Position numbers and translations under genes: made by a program
Notes under the pieces: model-generated
Told to the model about the DNA's origin: nothing
Seen by the model: the letters and a program-made list of their open reading frames with translations, nothing else
The model's database searches: none
Shown: positions 44,714-54,565 of the stretch, piece after piece
Numbering within the stretch: the stretch's first letter is position 1
Layout of the letters: the number at the start of each line of letters is the position of its first letter
Assembly: GCF_030813595.1 (NCBI RefSeq)
Contig: NZ_JAUSUH010000003.1
Location: 124,001 to 188,000, forward strand
Length of the DNA: 64,000 nucleotides
Direction of reading: 5' to 3'
Origin: Ancylobacter vacuolatus
Lineage (GTDB): Bacteria > Pseudomonadota > Alphaproteobacteria > Rhizobiales > Xanthobacteraceae

Positions 44714-44837
44714 TGCTCGATGGAGAATGCGCCTGCGCCTAGCCGCGCTGGCGCAGAAGTGAGCGAGCGGCCACTCGCCGCTTGGCACTAGCGCACCATA
44801 GTTTGAAGCGACTTCCGCAACGACAGGAGCCGCTTCA

Positions 44838-45251
44838 ATGCGCTTTGTGCATCACCGAACCAGCCGCCGTGCTCTCAGACGTGCCGGCCTGGCGGGTGGC
44901 CTTGCCACCCTTCTCGCCATATCCGCTCCCGCGCTCGCCCATCATGGCTGGAGCTGGGCGCAGAGCGAGCAGATGACGCTGGAAGGGACGATCAAGACCA
45001 TCTCCATGGCGCCGCCGCATCCTTCTCTGCAGGTGACAGCGCAGGATGGCACGCTCTGGCAGGTCGATCTCGGCAATCCCCGCCAGACCGCCAATTCCGG
45101 TTTCACCGGGGATACGGCCAAACCGGGAGATGCCATCACCGTGCTGGGCAATCGCAACCGCGACGAAGCGAAGGCCCATATCAAGGCGGTGCGCATCACC
45201 ATCGCCGGCCAGAACTACGACATGTATCCGGAGCGGATCGGCAGCAACTGA
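44838..45251 (+). CDS. Periplasmic DUF6152-like protein
   Basis: The 137-residue precursor has a twin-arginine-like or long Sec signal (RRALRRAGLAGGLATLLAIS, cleavage after ALA) and then HHGWSWAQSEQMTLEGTIKT and MAPPHPSLQV, the look of the DUF6152 family. Function is unknown. It ends six bases before the next gene, also of unknown function, and such pairs recur in Rhizobiales. The family name is from memory. Confidence 0.75.
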   Translation: MRFVHHRTSRRALRRAGLAGGLATLLAISAPALAHHGWSWAQSEQMTLEGTIKTISMAPPHPSLQVTAQDGTLWQVDLGNPRQTANSGFTGDTAKPGDAITVLGNRNRDEAKAHIKAVRITIAGQNYDMYPERIGSN

Positions 45252-45257
45252 ACGGCC

Positions 45258-45740
45258 ATGGACGAACTGTCGAGCCTTCTCGCCGCGCTCGGTGGCTGGC
45301 CCGGCGCTCGTTGGCTGCGGGCGTCGTGGATCGCCTATCTGTTGGTGAACGCCGGTCACATCCTGGGTTTGGCGTTGCTGCTCGGCTCCATCCTCGTGCT
45401 CGACCTGCGGCTGCTTGGCGGTCTGCGGCAGGTGCCGCTGGCGGTCATCGCCCCGCTCCATACGCGCGTAGCCGCGATCGGTGTGGGGCTCGCGGTGCTG
45501 ACCGGCCTATGGCTGTTCACGGTGCGACCCGCCGAATATGCGGAGAACCCCGCCTTCCTCGTCAAGCTGGCCCTGCTCGCGGCGGCGCTGGCGAATGTCG
45601 GGATCCAGCACGCCAATCCGGCCTATCGTCATGTACTGGCAGGCAAACCACTGACGGGCGGGGTGCGCGCCTCGGCGGCGGCTTCCGCCCTCCTCTGGCT
45701 GGCCATACTCGTCGCGGGGCGCTGGATCGGTTTTGCCTGA
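45258..45740 (+). CDS. DUF6644-like membrane protein
   Basis: The 160-residue product has four hydrophobic segments. The motifs SWIAYLLVNAGHILGLALLL and RLLGGLRQVPLAVIAPL fit the DUF6644 membrane family that often accompanies DUF6152 proteins; histidines in the first and second helices could ligate heme, but that is conjecture. It probably forms an operon with the preceding gene, six bases away. Confidence 0.75.
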   Translation: MDELSSLLAALGGWPGARWLRASWIAYLLVNAGHILGLALLLGSILVLDLRLLGGLRQVPLAVIAPLHTRVAAIGVGLAVLTGLWLFTVRPAEYAENPAFLVKLALLAAALANVGIQHANPAYRHVLAGKPLTGGVRASAAASALLWLAILVAGRWIGFA

Positions 45741-45828
45741 GGACCGGAGATGACCGGGCCAGCCCACTCGCCTTCGCTCACGCGCAGCTTTAGAGTGCCG
45801 GCCTCCTGTCGCGCCCGAGTTCACCATC

Positions 45829-47520
45829 ATGACCTCCCTTCCCTCCCCCGCCCCGCGCACCGGCGCCCGTCTTCTTGTCGATGCCCTGCTCGCCAATGGC
45901 GTCTCCCGAGCCTTCGGCGTCCCCGGAGAGAGCTATCTCGACGTGCTGGACGCGCTGTCCGACAGCAATGTCGACTTCGTCATCTGCCGACAGGAGAGCG
46001 GCGCGGCGATGATGGCGGAGGCCTGCGGCAAGCTCACCGGGCGGCCGGGCATCTGCTTCGTCACCCGCGGGCCGGGCGCCACCAATGCGAGCGCGGGAAT
46101 CCACATCGCGCAGCAGGATTCCACGCCGATGATCCTGTTCGTCGGGCAAATCTCGCGTTCCATGCGCGGGCGCGAGGCGTTCCAGGAGGTGGACTACCGC
46201 GCCGCCTTCGGGCCGCTCGCCAAATGGGCGGTGGAAATCGACGAGGCGGCCCGCATACCCGAGATCGTTTCACGCGCGTTCCGGGTCGCCATGCAGGGCC
46301 GGCCGGGGCCGGTGGTCATTGCCCTGCCCGAAGATGTGCTGAGCGAAATGGCGGCCGTGCCGGACGCCCCCGCCGTGGAGCCGGCCGAAACCTGGCCCGG
46401 CCTGTCCGACATGATGCGGCTCCAGCGCCTGCTGTGGGCCGCCAAACGGCCCGTGATGATCCTCGGCGGCGCGCGGTGGAACGAGCGGGCAATCGCGTCG
46501 GTGGAGCGCTTTGCCGAGCGGTTCGACCTGCCGCTGGCGGTGAGCTTCCGCCGGCAGATGCTTTTCCCGGCCGATCACGCCTGTTTCGCGGGCGATATCG
46601 GCTTTTCCGCCAACCCCAAGCTGCTCGCCCGGCTGAAGGCGGCCGACCTTGTGATCCTCGCCGGCGGGCGCTTCGGCGAGGTGCCCTCTCAGGGCTACAG
46701 CCTGTTCGGGATTCCCGATCCCGGCGTGCCGCTTGTGCATGTTCATGCCGATCCGGAAGAATTGGGGCGGGTCTATCAGCCCACGCTTGCCATCAACGCC
46801 TCCTCCGGCGCCTTCGCCGCGTCGCTGGAGGGCGTGCAGCCCCCCAACGAACTGCCTTGGGCTGACTGGCGGGCGCAGGCACGTGCGGATTATCTCGCAT
46901 GGACCGACGAACTCCCCGCCAATCCCGGCGCGGTGCAGATGGCGAGCCTGGTTCGCTATCTCCGCGCCCTGCCCAGGGAGACCATCATCTGTAACGGCGC
47001 CGGAAATTTCGCCATCTGGGTTCACCGTTTCCATCGCTTTCGCGCCTATGGGACACAGCTGGCCCCGACCTCCGGCTCGATGGGCTATGGCCTGCCGGCG
47101 GCAGTGGCTGCGAAGATATCCCAGCCGGCAACACCGGTGGTCGCGGTCTGCGGCGACGGCGACTTCCTGATGACCGGGCAGGAATTCGCCACGGCCGTCC
47201 AATATGGGGCACCCATCGTAGCCGTCGTGGTCGACAACGGCATGTACGGCACCATCCGCATGCATCAGGAGCGCGAATATCCTACCCGCGTGTTCGGCAC
47301 CACGCTGAGGAACCCGGACTTTGCCGCCTATGCCCGCGCCTTTGGCGGCTTCGGCGTGACGGTCGAGACGGATGACGCTTTCGTGCCGGCGCTTGATGCC
47401 GCCTTTGCCTCGGGTCTGCCGGCTATCGTGCATGTGAAGCTCGACCCCGAGGCGATCACGCCGACCACATCCCTCAGCGCGTTGCGGGCAAAGTCGCTGG
47501 CGGAGCGGTCAGGCGGCTAA
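45829..47520 (+). CDS. Thiamine pyrophosphate enzyme, acetolactate-synthase-like
   Basis: The 563-residue protein has the three-domain layout of the pyruvate oxidase/acetolactate synthase family: the catalytic Glu in FGVPGESYLDVLDAL, the GPGATNAS segment, and the TPP/Mg motif GDGDFLMTGQEF ending in NGMYGTIR. The substrate is not clear. The lack of a small regulatory subunit gene next to it argues against the biosynthetic IlvB; a decarboxylase or oxo-acid lyase is as likely. Its stop region overlaps by 12 bp the convergent gene at 47509. Confidence 0.85.
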   Translation: MTSLPSPAPRTGARLLVDALLANGVSRAFGVPGESYLDVLDALSDSNVDFVICRQESGAAMMAEACGKLTGRPGICFVTRGPGATNASAGIHIAQQDSTPMILFVGQISRSMRGREAFQEVDYRAAFGPLAKWAVEIDEAARIPEIVSRAFRVAMQGRPGPVVIALPEDVLSEMAAVPDAPAVEPAETWPGLSDMMRLQRLLWAAKRPVMILGGARWNERAIASVERFAERFDLPLAVSFRRQMLFPADHACFAGDIGFSANPKLLARLKAADLVILAGGRFGEVPSQGYSLFGIPDPGVPLVHVHADPEELGRVYQPTLAINASSGAFAASLEGVQPPNELPWADWRAQARADYLAWTDELPANPGAVQMASLVRYLRALPRETIICNGAGNFAIWVHRFHRFRAYGTQLAPTSGSMGYGLPAAVAAKISQPATPVVAVCGDGDFLMTGQEFATAVQYGAPIVAVVVDNGMYGTIRMHQEREYPTRVFGTTLRNPDFAAYARAFGGFGVTVETDDAFVPALDAAFASGLPAIVHVKLDPEAITPTTSLSALRAKSLAERSGG

Positions 47521-48072
47521 CGGCTCGTGCGGCTTCTGCGCAAGAACCGTGACCGGAGCGTGGGCGAGGCGGCGGGAGAGCCGGCGCTCCTGCACCAGCG
47601 GCCACCAGTCGAACAGGAAGATCTCCATCGGCCGCCAGTTCGCCACCCAGCCAAGGATGACGAGGCCTTCCATGACGACGCCGGCGAGGCGTGAACTGGG
47701 AAAGAGGTTCACCAGCGACTGGCCGACCAGGAGGCACAGGCCAAGAACCACAAGGCCGATGACCAGCGCCTTGCGACCCTGCGCGAACAGCGCCGATAAT
47801 TCGTGGCTGCGCCGTTCCGCCTGATGCTCGAAATGCTGCCGGAAGACCGCCGGCAGGCTCTGCGCCAGGGAACCCTCCGCCTCTGTGCCGGGCAGGTGAA
47901 TGGTGATGGCCAGTGCGACGTCGGGGGGTACGTCGAGGGCGTGCTCACGCACATACTCGTCCACCTCCCCGTCCAGGCCGCGCTCGCGGAAGGGAAACGG
48001 GTCGAGCATGTCGAGCAGTTGCTGCGGGTCATCGACCCGGAGGTCGATCTGTCCCTTGCGCCGCTTCGGCAT
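47509..48072 (-). CDS. Uncharacterised two-helix membrane protein
   Basis: I do not recognise this 187-residue protein. It begins MPKRRKGQIDLRVDDPQQLL, has a soluble acidic N-terminal half of about 100 residues, then two hydrophobic segments (KALVIGLVVLGLCLLVGQSL and VVMEGLVILGWVANWRPMEI) and ends in a short basic tail. Both termini would lie on the same side. It is 24 bp downstream of lysS on the same strand and may be co-transcribed with it. Confidence 0.7.
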   Translation of the reverse strand: MPKRRKGQIDLRVDDPQQLLDMLDPFPFRERGLDGEVDEYVREHALDVPPDVALAITIHLPGTEAEGSLAQSLPAVFRQHFEHQAERRSHELSALFAQGRKALVIGLVVLGLCLLVGQSLVNLFPSSRLAGVVMEGLVILGWVANWRPMEIFLFDWWPLVQERRLSRRLAHAPVTVLAQKPHEPLAA

Positions 48073-48096
48073 GTCGCCCCACTCCCCGCCGTGTTG

Positions 48097-49755
48097 TCAG
48101 GCCGCGCCCTGGGCCAGCTCGCCGGCGAGCGCCCGGGCGATCAGCGCGCGCGTTTCCGGGATACCATAGGCCGCCACAAAGCCGCCGAAACGAGGTCCTT
48201 CTTTCTCGCCGAGCAGCAGCTCGTAGAGTGCGCTGAACCAGGCGAAGGTCACGCCCGGCCCGCCGCTCGGGCTCTTGCGCTTGTGGTCCTGGTAACGCGG
48301 CTCGGCGCGGCCGACATCGAGCACGGCGTTCTGGATCGCGTCTCGGTCGGTTCCGTCGAGTGGCGCCAGCGCCGCGTCGAGGCGGGCCAGCGCCTGCGCT
48401 TCCACCTCATCCGGCAGCCGGTAGCTGCGGCGCGGCTTCACCCGATCGATGAAGTAGCGCACGGCATAGCCGGCAAGCTGGTCAAGCGTTGGATGGGTCG
48501 CGGGCGAGGTGCCGGGCGCGTAGCGCTCGATGAAGCGCCAGAGCACAGCCTTGTCCTCGGCATTGGAGGCCGAGGCGAGCTTCAACATCAGGCCGAAGCT
48601 CAGCGGCAGTTCCTCCACCGGCGGGTTGCCGGAATGGATGTGCCACACCGGATTGCCCAGCCTGTTCTTCCAGTCCTGCGTCGGATAACGCGCCAGGAAG
48701 CCGAAATACTCGTCCACTGCCTTGGGGATCACATCAAAGTGCAGCTTCTTCGCCGAGCGCGGCGACTGGAACATGTAGAGCGCCAGGCTCTCCGGGCTGG
48801 CATAGGTCAGCCACTCGTCGATCGTCAGGCCGTTGCCCTTGGACTTCGAGATCTTCTGGCCGTTCTCGTCGAGGAACAGCTCATAGACGAAATGCTCGGG
48901 CGCCGTGCCACCGAGGATTTCGCTGATCCGGTCATAGATCGGCGCGTTGGTCTGGTGGTCCTTGCCGAACATCTCGAAATCGACATCAAGCGCGGCCCAG
49001 CGGGCGCCGAAATCCGGCTTCCACTGCAGCTTCACATGGCCGCCGGTGACGGGAACGGTCTTGTCCACCCCGTCCTCGTCGGTGAAGGTGACGGTGCCCG
49101 CCTTGGCATCGACGGCCTTGAGCGGGACATAGAGCACACGGCCTGAAATCGGCGAGATCGGCAGGAAGGGCGAATAGGTCGCCTGCCGCTCCTCACCCAG
49201 CGTGGGCAACATCACTTCCATGATCGCGTCGTATTTCTCCGCCGCCTTCAGCAGCACCGCGTCGAGCTTGCCGGAGAAATAGTACTCGGTCGCGCTGGCG
49301 AATTCGTAGTCGAATCCGAACGTATCGAGGAAGCGCCGCAGCATCGCATTATTGTGGTCGCCGAAGCTGGCAAAGCCGCCGCCGAAAGGATTGGGCACCT
49401 TGGTGAGCGGCATTTGCAGGTAAGGCTTCAGTGCCCCCGGATCCGGTACGTTTTCCGGAATCTTGCGCATGCCGTCCATGTCGTCGGAGAAACACAGAAG
49501 CCGCGTCGGAATCTTGCCCTCGGTGAGCGCATGAAAGGCGTGGCGCACCATGGTCGTGCGCGCCACCTCGCCGAACGTACCGATGTGCGGAAGTCCCGAG
49601 GGACCGTAGCCCGTTTCGAACAGGACCTCGTCTTTCGGTTTCCGCTTCAGACGCTCGACGATCTTGCGGGCTTCCTCGAACGGCCATGCGCCGGCGGATT
49701 CCGCCAGCGTGCGCAGTTCGACTGCAAAATCCTCGACCGGAGCGGTCGCCGTCAT
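48097..49755 (-). CDS. lysS: Lysyl-tRNA synthetase, class I
   Basis: This charges tRNA-Lys. The 552-residue protein is a class I enzyme, with the HIGH-type motif PHIGTFGE near residue 55 and [11 protein letters not shown] as KMSKS, unlike the class II LysRS of E. coli; class I is usual in archaea and alphaproteobacteria. Further class I LysRS features are [16 protein letters not shown] and the C-terminal helical domain. ATG 49755 follows a strong AGGAGGG site. Confidence 0.95.
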   Translation of the reverse strand: MTATAPVEDFAVELRTLAESAGAWPFEEARKIVERLKRKPKDEVLFETGYGPSGLPHIGTFGEVARTTMVRHAFHALTEGKIPTRLLCFSDDMDGMRKIPENVPDPGALKPYLQMPLTKVPNPFGGGFASFGDHNNAMLRRFLDTFGFDYEFASATEYYFSGKLDAVLLKAAEKYDAIMEVMLPTLGEERQATYSPFLPISPISGRVLYVPLKAVDAKAGTVTFTDEDGVDKTVPVTGGHVKLQWKPDFGARWAALDVDFEMFGKDHQTNAPIYDRISEILGGTAPEHFVYELFLDENGQKISKSKGNGLTIDEWLTYASPESLALYMFQSPRSAKKLHFDVIPKAVDEYFGFLARYPTQDWKNRLGNPVWHIHSGNPPVEELPLSFGLMLKLASASNAEDKAVLWRFIERYAPGTSPATHPTLDQLAGYAVRYFIDRVKPRRSYRLPDEVEAQALARLDAALAPLDGTDRDAIQNAVLDVGRAEPRYQDHKRKSPSGGPGVTFAWFSALYELLLGEKEGPRFGGFVAAYGIPETRALIARALAGELAQGAA

Positions 49756-49852
49756 GATCTGCCCTCCTGGGCTGTGAACGCACAAATTGGAGGCCGCCCC
49801 GGGGCCCCGGAGCTTCGCCTCGGGCATGCTCTAGGTAGTGTGAGCGGCCGCG

Positions 49853-50761
49853 TCAATAAACGCTGATGGGGAACCAGCGCAGATAGAGGTCGGTATAGAC
49901 CCCTTCCTCCCAGAGCTGGGCGAGGGCGTAGTTGAGCGACTGGCGCAGTGCATCATTGCCGCGCTTGACCGCAATACCCATGCCCTCGCCGAAATAGAGG
50001 CTCTCGGTGAAGGGGCCGCCGACAAAGGCACAGCACCCGGCCGATGCCGTGCCATTCAGCCACAGCGCGAGTTGCACACCATCGCCAAAGATAAGGTCGA
50101 CATCGCCCTTCTGGAGGGCGGCCCGTGCCGCTTCAGCGTCGGCGAACTGCCGGATGGCGATCTCATTGAAGAAGTCGCGCAGATATGCCTCATGCGCGGT
50201 GTCGGCGACCACACCGACCGATTTGGAAGCCAGCGCGTCCGGCGTGACCTTTAGCGCCGGATCGCCCTTTCGACCGACGAACCGAGCGGGCGAGCGGAAA
50301 TAGCGGTCGGAGAAATCAGTGCGCTCTCGGCTCGCCGCGGAGATGGCGATGCCCGCAATGGCGGCATCGGCCTTGCCGCTCTCCAGCGCCTCGACCAATT
50401 GCTCGAAGGGCAGGATTTCCAATGTGCAGCGAATGGCCAGTTCCGTGCAGATGGACCGGGCAACGTCCACATTAAATCCGGTCGGCCGACCGTCATCACC
50501 TCGGAAACTGAAGGGGGGGTAGTCCTCGGTGGTAACGAAGCGAATCTGAACCGGCAGGCGGGTCACATCCGGCCGCTCCGGCCGGCGCTTCGGGTCCCAG
50601 AAACCGGGAACCATCACCGTCCCAGCGGCGCTCGTTGATGACGGCGGTGGCGGCACAGATGTCGATTGAGCCCATGCTGCGCTTAACGGCGGCGCCAGTG
50701 CAACGGCGCCGGCAAACGCCATCAGTAAACAGGGCTTAACTACCGGAATAAAATACCGCAC
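49853..50761 (-). CDS. Family 3 extracellular solute-binding protein
   Basis: The 302-residue precursor has a signal peptide ending in AAWAQ near residue 31, then a Ser/Pro linker and the family 3 binding fold (VTTEDYPPFSFRGDDGRPTG, DAAIAGIAISAASRERTDFS). Such proteins bind amino acids or act as sensor modules; no transporter genes are adjacent, so an orphan receptor or a part of a remote system is possible. The start is GTG 50761 with GAGG upstream; ATG 50722 would cut into the signal peptide. The divergent glycosyltransferase gene begins 84 bp away. Confidence 0.85.
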   Translation of the reverse strand: MRYFIPVVKPCLLMAFAGAVALAPPLSAAWAQSTSVPPPPSSTSAAGTVMVPGFWDPKRRPERPDVTRLPVQIRFVTTEDYPPFSFRGDDGRPTGFNVDVARSICTELAIRCTLEILPFEQLVEALESGKADAAIAGIAISAASRERTDFSDRYFRSPARFVGRKGDPALKVTPDALASKSVGVVADTAHEAYLRDFFNEIAIRQFADAEAARAALQKGDVDLIFGDGVQLALWLNGTASAGCCAFVGGPFTESLYFGEGMGIAVKRGNDALRQSLNYALAQLWEEGVYTDLYLRWFPISVY

Positions 50762-50845
50762 ACTCGCCTCGCGCTGAGTTTGGCGGCTGCCCCGCCACCG
50801 CGATGTTCTACCGTCTTGGTGTCCACTAGGCGAGAGGGCCGCCGT

Positions 50846-52789
50846 ATGACACACATGGTGCGCGGCCGCTCTTTCGAGCGGCTGGAAGCGCTGCACGAGG
50901 GTGACATCCCGGTCGAGGCTGTCGGCATAGCGCACCGGCTGGACCCTTCCGTTCTGTATCAGGCACTGCGCCGGGCGAACCGGATCGGAGTGGGTCTCGA
51001 CGAGACCCTGCTCGCCGCAGGCTATGTCTCGCCCGACGAGCTTGCCCAGGCAGCGGCGCACGAGCTTGGCGTTGCCTTTGAGCCGCTCGACCCCGCCGTT
51101 TTCGCAGCGCCTGGACGGGTCAGCGCCAAGGACGTTGTCGCCATGCTGCGCAGCGGCGTGATGCGAACGGAGGACGGGCGACTTGTCGCCGCCGCCCGCG
51201 GGCTGCGGCTGCGCCGCCTGGCGGCGACGCTGGACGAGCGGCCGGAACTGCGCGGTCGGATTAGCCTGACAACGCCCGAGCGGCTGGCGGACTTCGTGCG
51301 GTGGCGCTTCGCGCGACAGCTCGGCTGGCGGGCCGCCTTCCAGCTGAGGGATCGCCAGCCGGAGCTGTCGGCGGGAACGCTGAGCGCTTCCCGCTCCCTC
51401 TTCGGCGTGGCCGCCTTCGCCTTGGCGGCCCTTTTCCTGACGACGACGACAACCTCCTTCTTCGGCGCATGGGTCCTGCCGGGACTGGTGGCTCTCATGC
51501 TTGTTGGCAGCGCGACGTTGAAACTCGCCGCGTGCACGGTCCCGCCGCAGGCCCCACCGCGCCCCGCCCGCGACGACGGGTCGTTGCCGGATTACAGCCT
51601 GATCGTCCCCCTCTATCGCGAGGCGCGGGTGGTGCCGCAACTGGTCGATGCACTTGACGCCATCAATTACCCCAGGGAAAAACTTCAGGTCCTCCTGGTC
51701 ATCGAGGCCGATGACGAACCGACGGCGACCGCCCTGGCCCTGCACGCCCGTCGCCCCGGCTTCGAGGTGATCGTCGCTCCCGCTGTCGGGCCACGCACCA
51801 AGCCGAAGGCGCTGAATGCCTCCCTTCCCTTTGCCCGCGGCTCGGTGGTCGGCGTCTATGATGCCGAGGATGTGCCCGATCCGCTGCAGTTGCGGCAGGT
51901 CTGCACCGCTCTCCGAGCCCGGGGGAACGAGCGCATCGGCTGCGTGCAGGCGCGCCTCGTCATCGACAATCTGGCCGATGGCTGGATCCCCCGACAATTC
52001 GCCGCCGAGTATGCCGGCTATTTCGATGTCGTGTTGCCCATGCTCGACCGCTACCGGCTGCCACTGCCCCTCGGCGGCACATCCAACCATTTCCGGCGCA
52101 CCGCCCTTGATGACGTCAGCGGCTGGGATCCCTTCAACGTCACTGAGGACGCCGACCTTGGCGTCCGCCTCGCCCGAGCGGGCTGGGGCACCGAAGTCAT
52201 CGCCTCGACGACGGACGAGGAAGCACCGCGTCGGCTCGGTTCTTGGATGCGCCAGCGCACGCGCTGGTACAAGGGATGGATGCAGACCCTACTGGTGCAT
52301 GCGCGACAGCCGCTGCTTATGGCCCGCACCGCAGGATGGCCGGGAACGCTGACGCTGCTTTTCCTGCTCGGCAGCGGAACGGCGGCGGCGCTGCTCCATC
52401 CGGTGCTGGTCGTTTCGCTGTTGCTGAATGTGATGAGAGAGCCACCTGCGAATCCCTCCGTTGTGTCGACCATGCTCGACGCCATCTGGTTCTGCGTGCT
52501 GCTTGCGGGACTTGTGGGCGTGGTGCTTTCCACCTTGATGGGTATGCGCCGACGCGGCATCCCGGGTATCGGCGGCGTTGCGGCGCTGATGCCGCTCTAC
52601 TGGCTGATGATGTCGGCCGCCGCCTGGCGCGGCCTGATTGAGCTTGTGGTTGCTCCCACACGCTGGGAGAAGACCGAACACGGGCTGGCGAGGACCTCGC
52701 GCCGGCGGCAGCGATTGCGACCGGCCGTGCGGCTCAGAAGTAGCGGCGCAGTTCGGCCGCCGCCTCCTCTGGGGGCCGCTTTAAGTTGA
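50846..52789 (+). CDS. Family 2 glycosyltransferase with GspE-like N-terminal domain
   Basis: The 647-residue protein seems to export or elongate a polysaccharide. Residues about 45-90 (GVGLDETLLAAGYVSPDELA and following) resemble the N-terminal domain of type II secretion GspE/MshE ATPases, a domain tied to cyclic-di-GMP binding in MshE. Then come two membrane helices, a GT2 catalytic domain with YDAEDVPDP, TEDADLGVRLA and the processive motif QRTRWYKGWMQT, and three C-terminal helices. This is the layout of cellulose-synthase-like transferases. The 3' end overlaps the convergent SCO gene by 56 bp. Confidence 0.87.
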   Translation: MTHMVRGRSFERLEALHEGDIPVEAVGIAHRLDPSVLYQALRRANRIGVGLDETLLAAGYVSPDELAQAAAHELGVAFEPLDPAVFAAPGRVSAKDVVAMLRSGVMRTEDGRLVAAARGLRLRRLAATLDERPELRGRISLTTPERLADFVRWRFARQLGWRAAFQLRDRQPELSAGTLSASRSLFGVAAFALAALFLTTTTTSFFGAWVLPGLVALMLVGSATLKLAACTVPPQAPPRPARDDGSLPDYSLIVPLYREARVVPQLVDALDAINYPREKLQVLLVIEADDEPTATALALHARRPGFEVIVAPAVGPRTKPKALNASLPFARGSVVGVYDAEDVPDPLQLRQVCTALRARGNERIGCVQARLVIDNLADGWIPRQFAAEYAGYFDVVLPMLDRYRLPLPLGGTSNHFRRTALDDVSGWDPFNVTEDADLGVRLARAGWGTEVIASTTDEEAPRRLGSWMRQRTRWYKGWMQTLLVHARQPLLMARTAGWPGTLTLLFLLGSGTAAALLHPVLVVSLLLNVMREPPANPSVVSTMLDAIWFCVLLAGLVGVVLSTLMGMRRRGIPGIGGVAALMPLYWLMMSAAAWRGLIELVVAPTRWEKTEHGLARTSRRRQRLRPAVRLRSSGAVRPPPPLGAALS

Positions 52790-53324
52790 ACGGGGCGACG
52801 AACCGGCCATCCTTGTCCATCAGATAAACGATGGCCGTGTGGTCCATCGTGTAGTCGTCACCCTGGGTCGGCACCTTCTTGGCATAGGCGCGATAGGCCC
52901 GCGTGACGGCGGCGATCTGCTCCGGCGTGCCGCTTAGTCCCTGAATGCTCGGGTGGAAGCTCCCGAGATACGCCTTCAACACCTCTGGCGTGTCCCGCTC
53001 GGGGTCGACGGTGATGAACAGCCCCGTGGCCTTGCGGGCATCCGGACCCAACGCCTCGAAGAGTTGCGACATCTCATAGAGTGCCGTGGGGCAGATGTCG
53101 GGGCAGTGGGTGAAGCCAAAGAACACAAGGGTGGGGCTGCCGGCGTAGGTGTCCTGCGTCACCGCCTGCCCATCTTGGGCGACAAGCTGGTAGGGGCCAC
53201 CGATCGTCACCTGGCTCGACACGGTGCCCGGTCCGGGCGGAAGCAGGGCAAGGGCGCTGGCGACGATGACGACGGCACCGACGACGAAGGCGGCGAGGAG
53301 CAGCAGAACACGACGGTTGGACAT
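52734..53324 (-). CDS. SCO1/SenC family copper protein
   Basis: SCO proteins deliver copper to, or reduce thiols of, the CuA site of cytochrome oxidase subunit II. The 196-residue protein has one N-terminal anchor (VLLLLAAFVVGAVVIVASAL), the CPDIC copper motif (CxxxC) and the conserved distal His in YTMDHTAIVYLMD. It lies about 20 kb from the cta operon, whose CuA subunit it would serve. Its 3' end overlaps the glycosyltransferase gene on the other strand. Confidence 0.94.
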   Translation of the reverse strand: MSNRRVLLLLAAFVVGAVVIVASALALLPPGPGTVSSQVTIGGPYQLVAQDGQAVTQDTYAGSPTLVFFGFTHCPDICPTALYEMSQLFEALGPDARKATGLFITVDPERDTPEVLKAYLGSFHPSIQGLSGTPEQIAAVTRAYRAYAKKVPTQGDDYTMDHTAIVYLMDKDGRFVAPFNLKRPPEEAAAELRRYF

Positions 53325-53383
53325 GGCACCACAGCAGGGCTCGGCGAGGCCGCAGGGGCCGCCGCCATGGATAAATCACAGGC

Positions 53384-53551
53384 TCAGAAGCAATAGGCCA
53401 GCCCGGCGGTCAGCATGTCGAAGAAAACGGCCGCACCGTGGCGCGCCCACAGGCCGATCGCCGCACCGATGATAAGGAGCGCGATGATGCCCGCCCCCCA
53501 ATTCCAGAAGCTTCCGCGCGAAGGTGCCACTTCCGCCATCGGTTCCGCCAT
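53384..53551 (-). CDS. Small membrane protein upstream of SCO gene
   Basis: This 55-codon reading frame has an ATG with GAGGGAGAA upstream. Residues 15-44 form one hydrophobic stretch (FWNWGAGIIALLIIGAAIGL), and the C-terminus is FFDMLTAGLAYCF. I know no family name. It ends 59 bp before the SCO start on the same strand, so it could be co-transcribed, and codon use is typical for this genome. Confidence 0.6.
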   Translation of the reverse strand: MAEPMAEVAPSRGSFWNWGAGIIALLIIGAAIGLWARHGAAVFFDMLTAGLAYCF

Positions 53552-53629
53552 TGGTTTCTCCCTCGGCGTTAGCGTAGCACGAACGGCGTCGATGAGAGCC
53601 TCCCGCGCGACGCCTGCGCGCTCAACACC

Positions 53630-54565
53630 TCAGTAGCCGCGGTGCGGGTCCACCTCGTGCAGCGGCGGCAGGCCCTGACGCACGCGGCGTATGCTCTCCG
53701 CCACATCACGCGCGGCCAAGGCAGGCACGGTGATGCTCGCGACATGCGGGGTGATCAGCACATTGTCGAGCGCCCAGAGCGGATGCCCCTTCGGCAGCGG
53801 TTCCGTCTCGAACACATCGAGCGTCGCCTCGGCGAGCTGGCCGGACCGCAGCGCCTCGACCAGCGCCACCTCATCCACCAGCGCCCCGCGCGACACATTG
53901 ACCAGCTTGGCGCCTTTCGGCATGAGGGCCAGTTCGGGAGCGCCGAGCAAATGATGGGTGTCGGGCGTCAGCGGCACCAGGCACACCACAATCTCGTTCT
54001 CTGAGAGCACGCGCTCCAGCCCATCCCGGCCGGTGAGTGCAGTCACGCCAGGAATATCTTTCGGGCTGCGCGACCAGCCCGTGACCGAGAAGCCCATTGC
54101 CGCCAGCGCCTTTGCCGACGCGGCGCCAAGTTCGCCCAGCCCCAGCACACCGACCTTGATCTCGAACAGCGGGCGGGGATGGACATAGTCCCACTCTCCC
54201 CGCCGCTTGGCGCGCTCGAAAACCGGGATGTCACGGGCGTAGCGGGTGACGGCAAAGATGACGTAGCTCGCCATCATCGCCTCCATTCCGGGATCATTGA
54301 GGCGCGCGAACTTCACCGGCACCAGGTCGTCGCGCTTCATCAGCGCATCCACGCCGGCACCAAGATTGACCACGAGCTGCAGATTGGGGAAGAGCGCGAA
54401 GAAGCCGGCCGGAGGGACCCAGGTCAGAGCATAGCGAATGTCGGCGGGGTCGCCGATGTCAGGAGCGATCCGCACATCGAGATCAGGGAGCGCGGCGGTA
54501 AGCGCCGCGCGCCACTCCTGCGCATTGTCCACTGCACTGTAAAAGACCAGGGCCTCCCCGCTCAC
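53630..54565 (-). CDS. D-isomer 2-hydroxyacid dehydrogenase, GhrA-like
   Basis: This NAD(P)-dependent enzyme probably reduces glyoxylate or hydroxypyruvate. The 311-residue protein has the nucleotide-binding motif VGVLGLGELGAASAKALAA, the catalytic Arg in NVSRGALVDEVALVEAL, a Glu in DVFETEPLPKGHPLW and His in VLITPHVAS. The sequence resembles GhrA more than GhrB. It is 78 bp beyond the small membrane protein gene. Confidence 0.9.
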   Translation of the reverse strand: MSGEALVFYSAVDNAQEWRAALTAALPDLDVRIAPDIGDPADIRYALTWVPPAGFFALFPNLQLVVNLGAGVDALMKRDDLVPVKFARLNDPGMEAMMASYVIFAVTRYARDIPVFERAKRRGEWDYVHPRPLFEIKVGVLGLGELGAASAKALAAMGFSVTGWSRSPKDIPGVTALTGRDGLERVLSENEIVVCLVPLTPDTHHLLGAPELALMPKGAKLVNVSRGALVDEVALVEALRSGQLAEATLDVFETEPLPKGHPLWALDNVLITPHVASITVPALAARDVAESIRRVRQGLPPLHEVDPHRGY

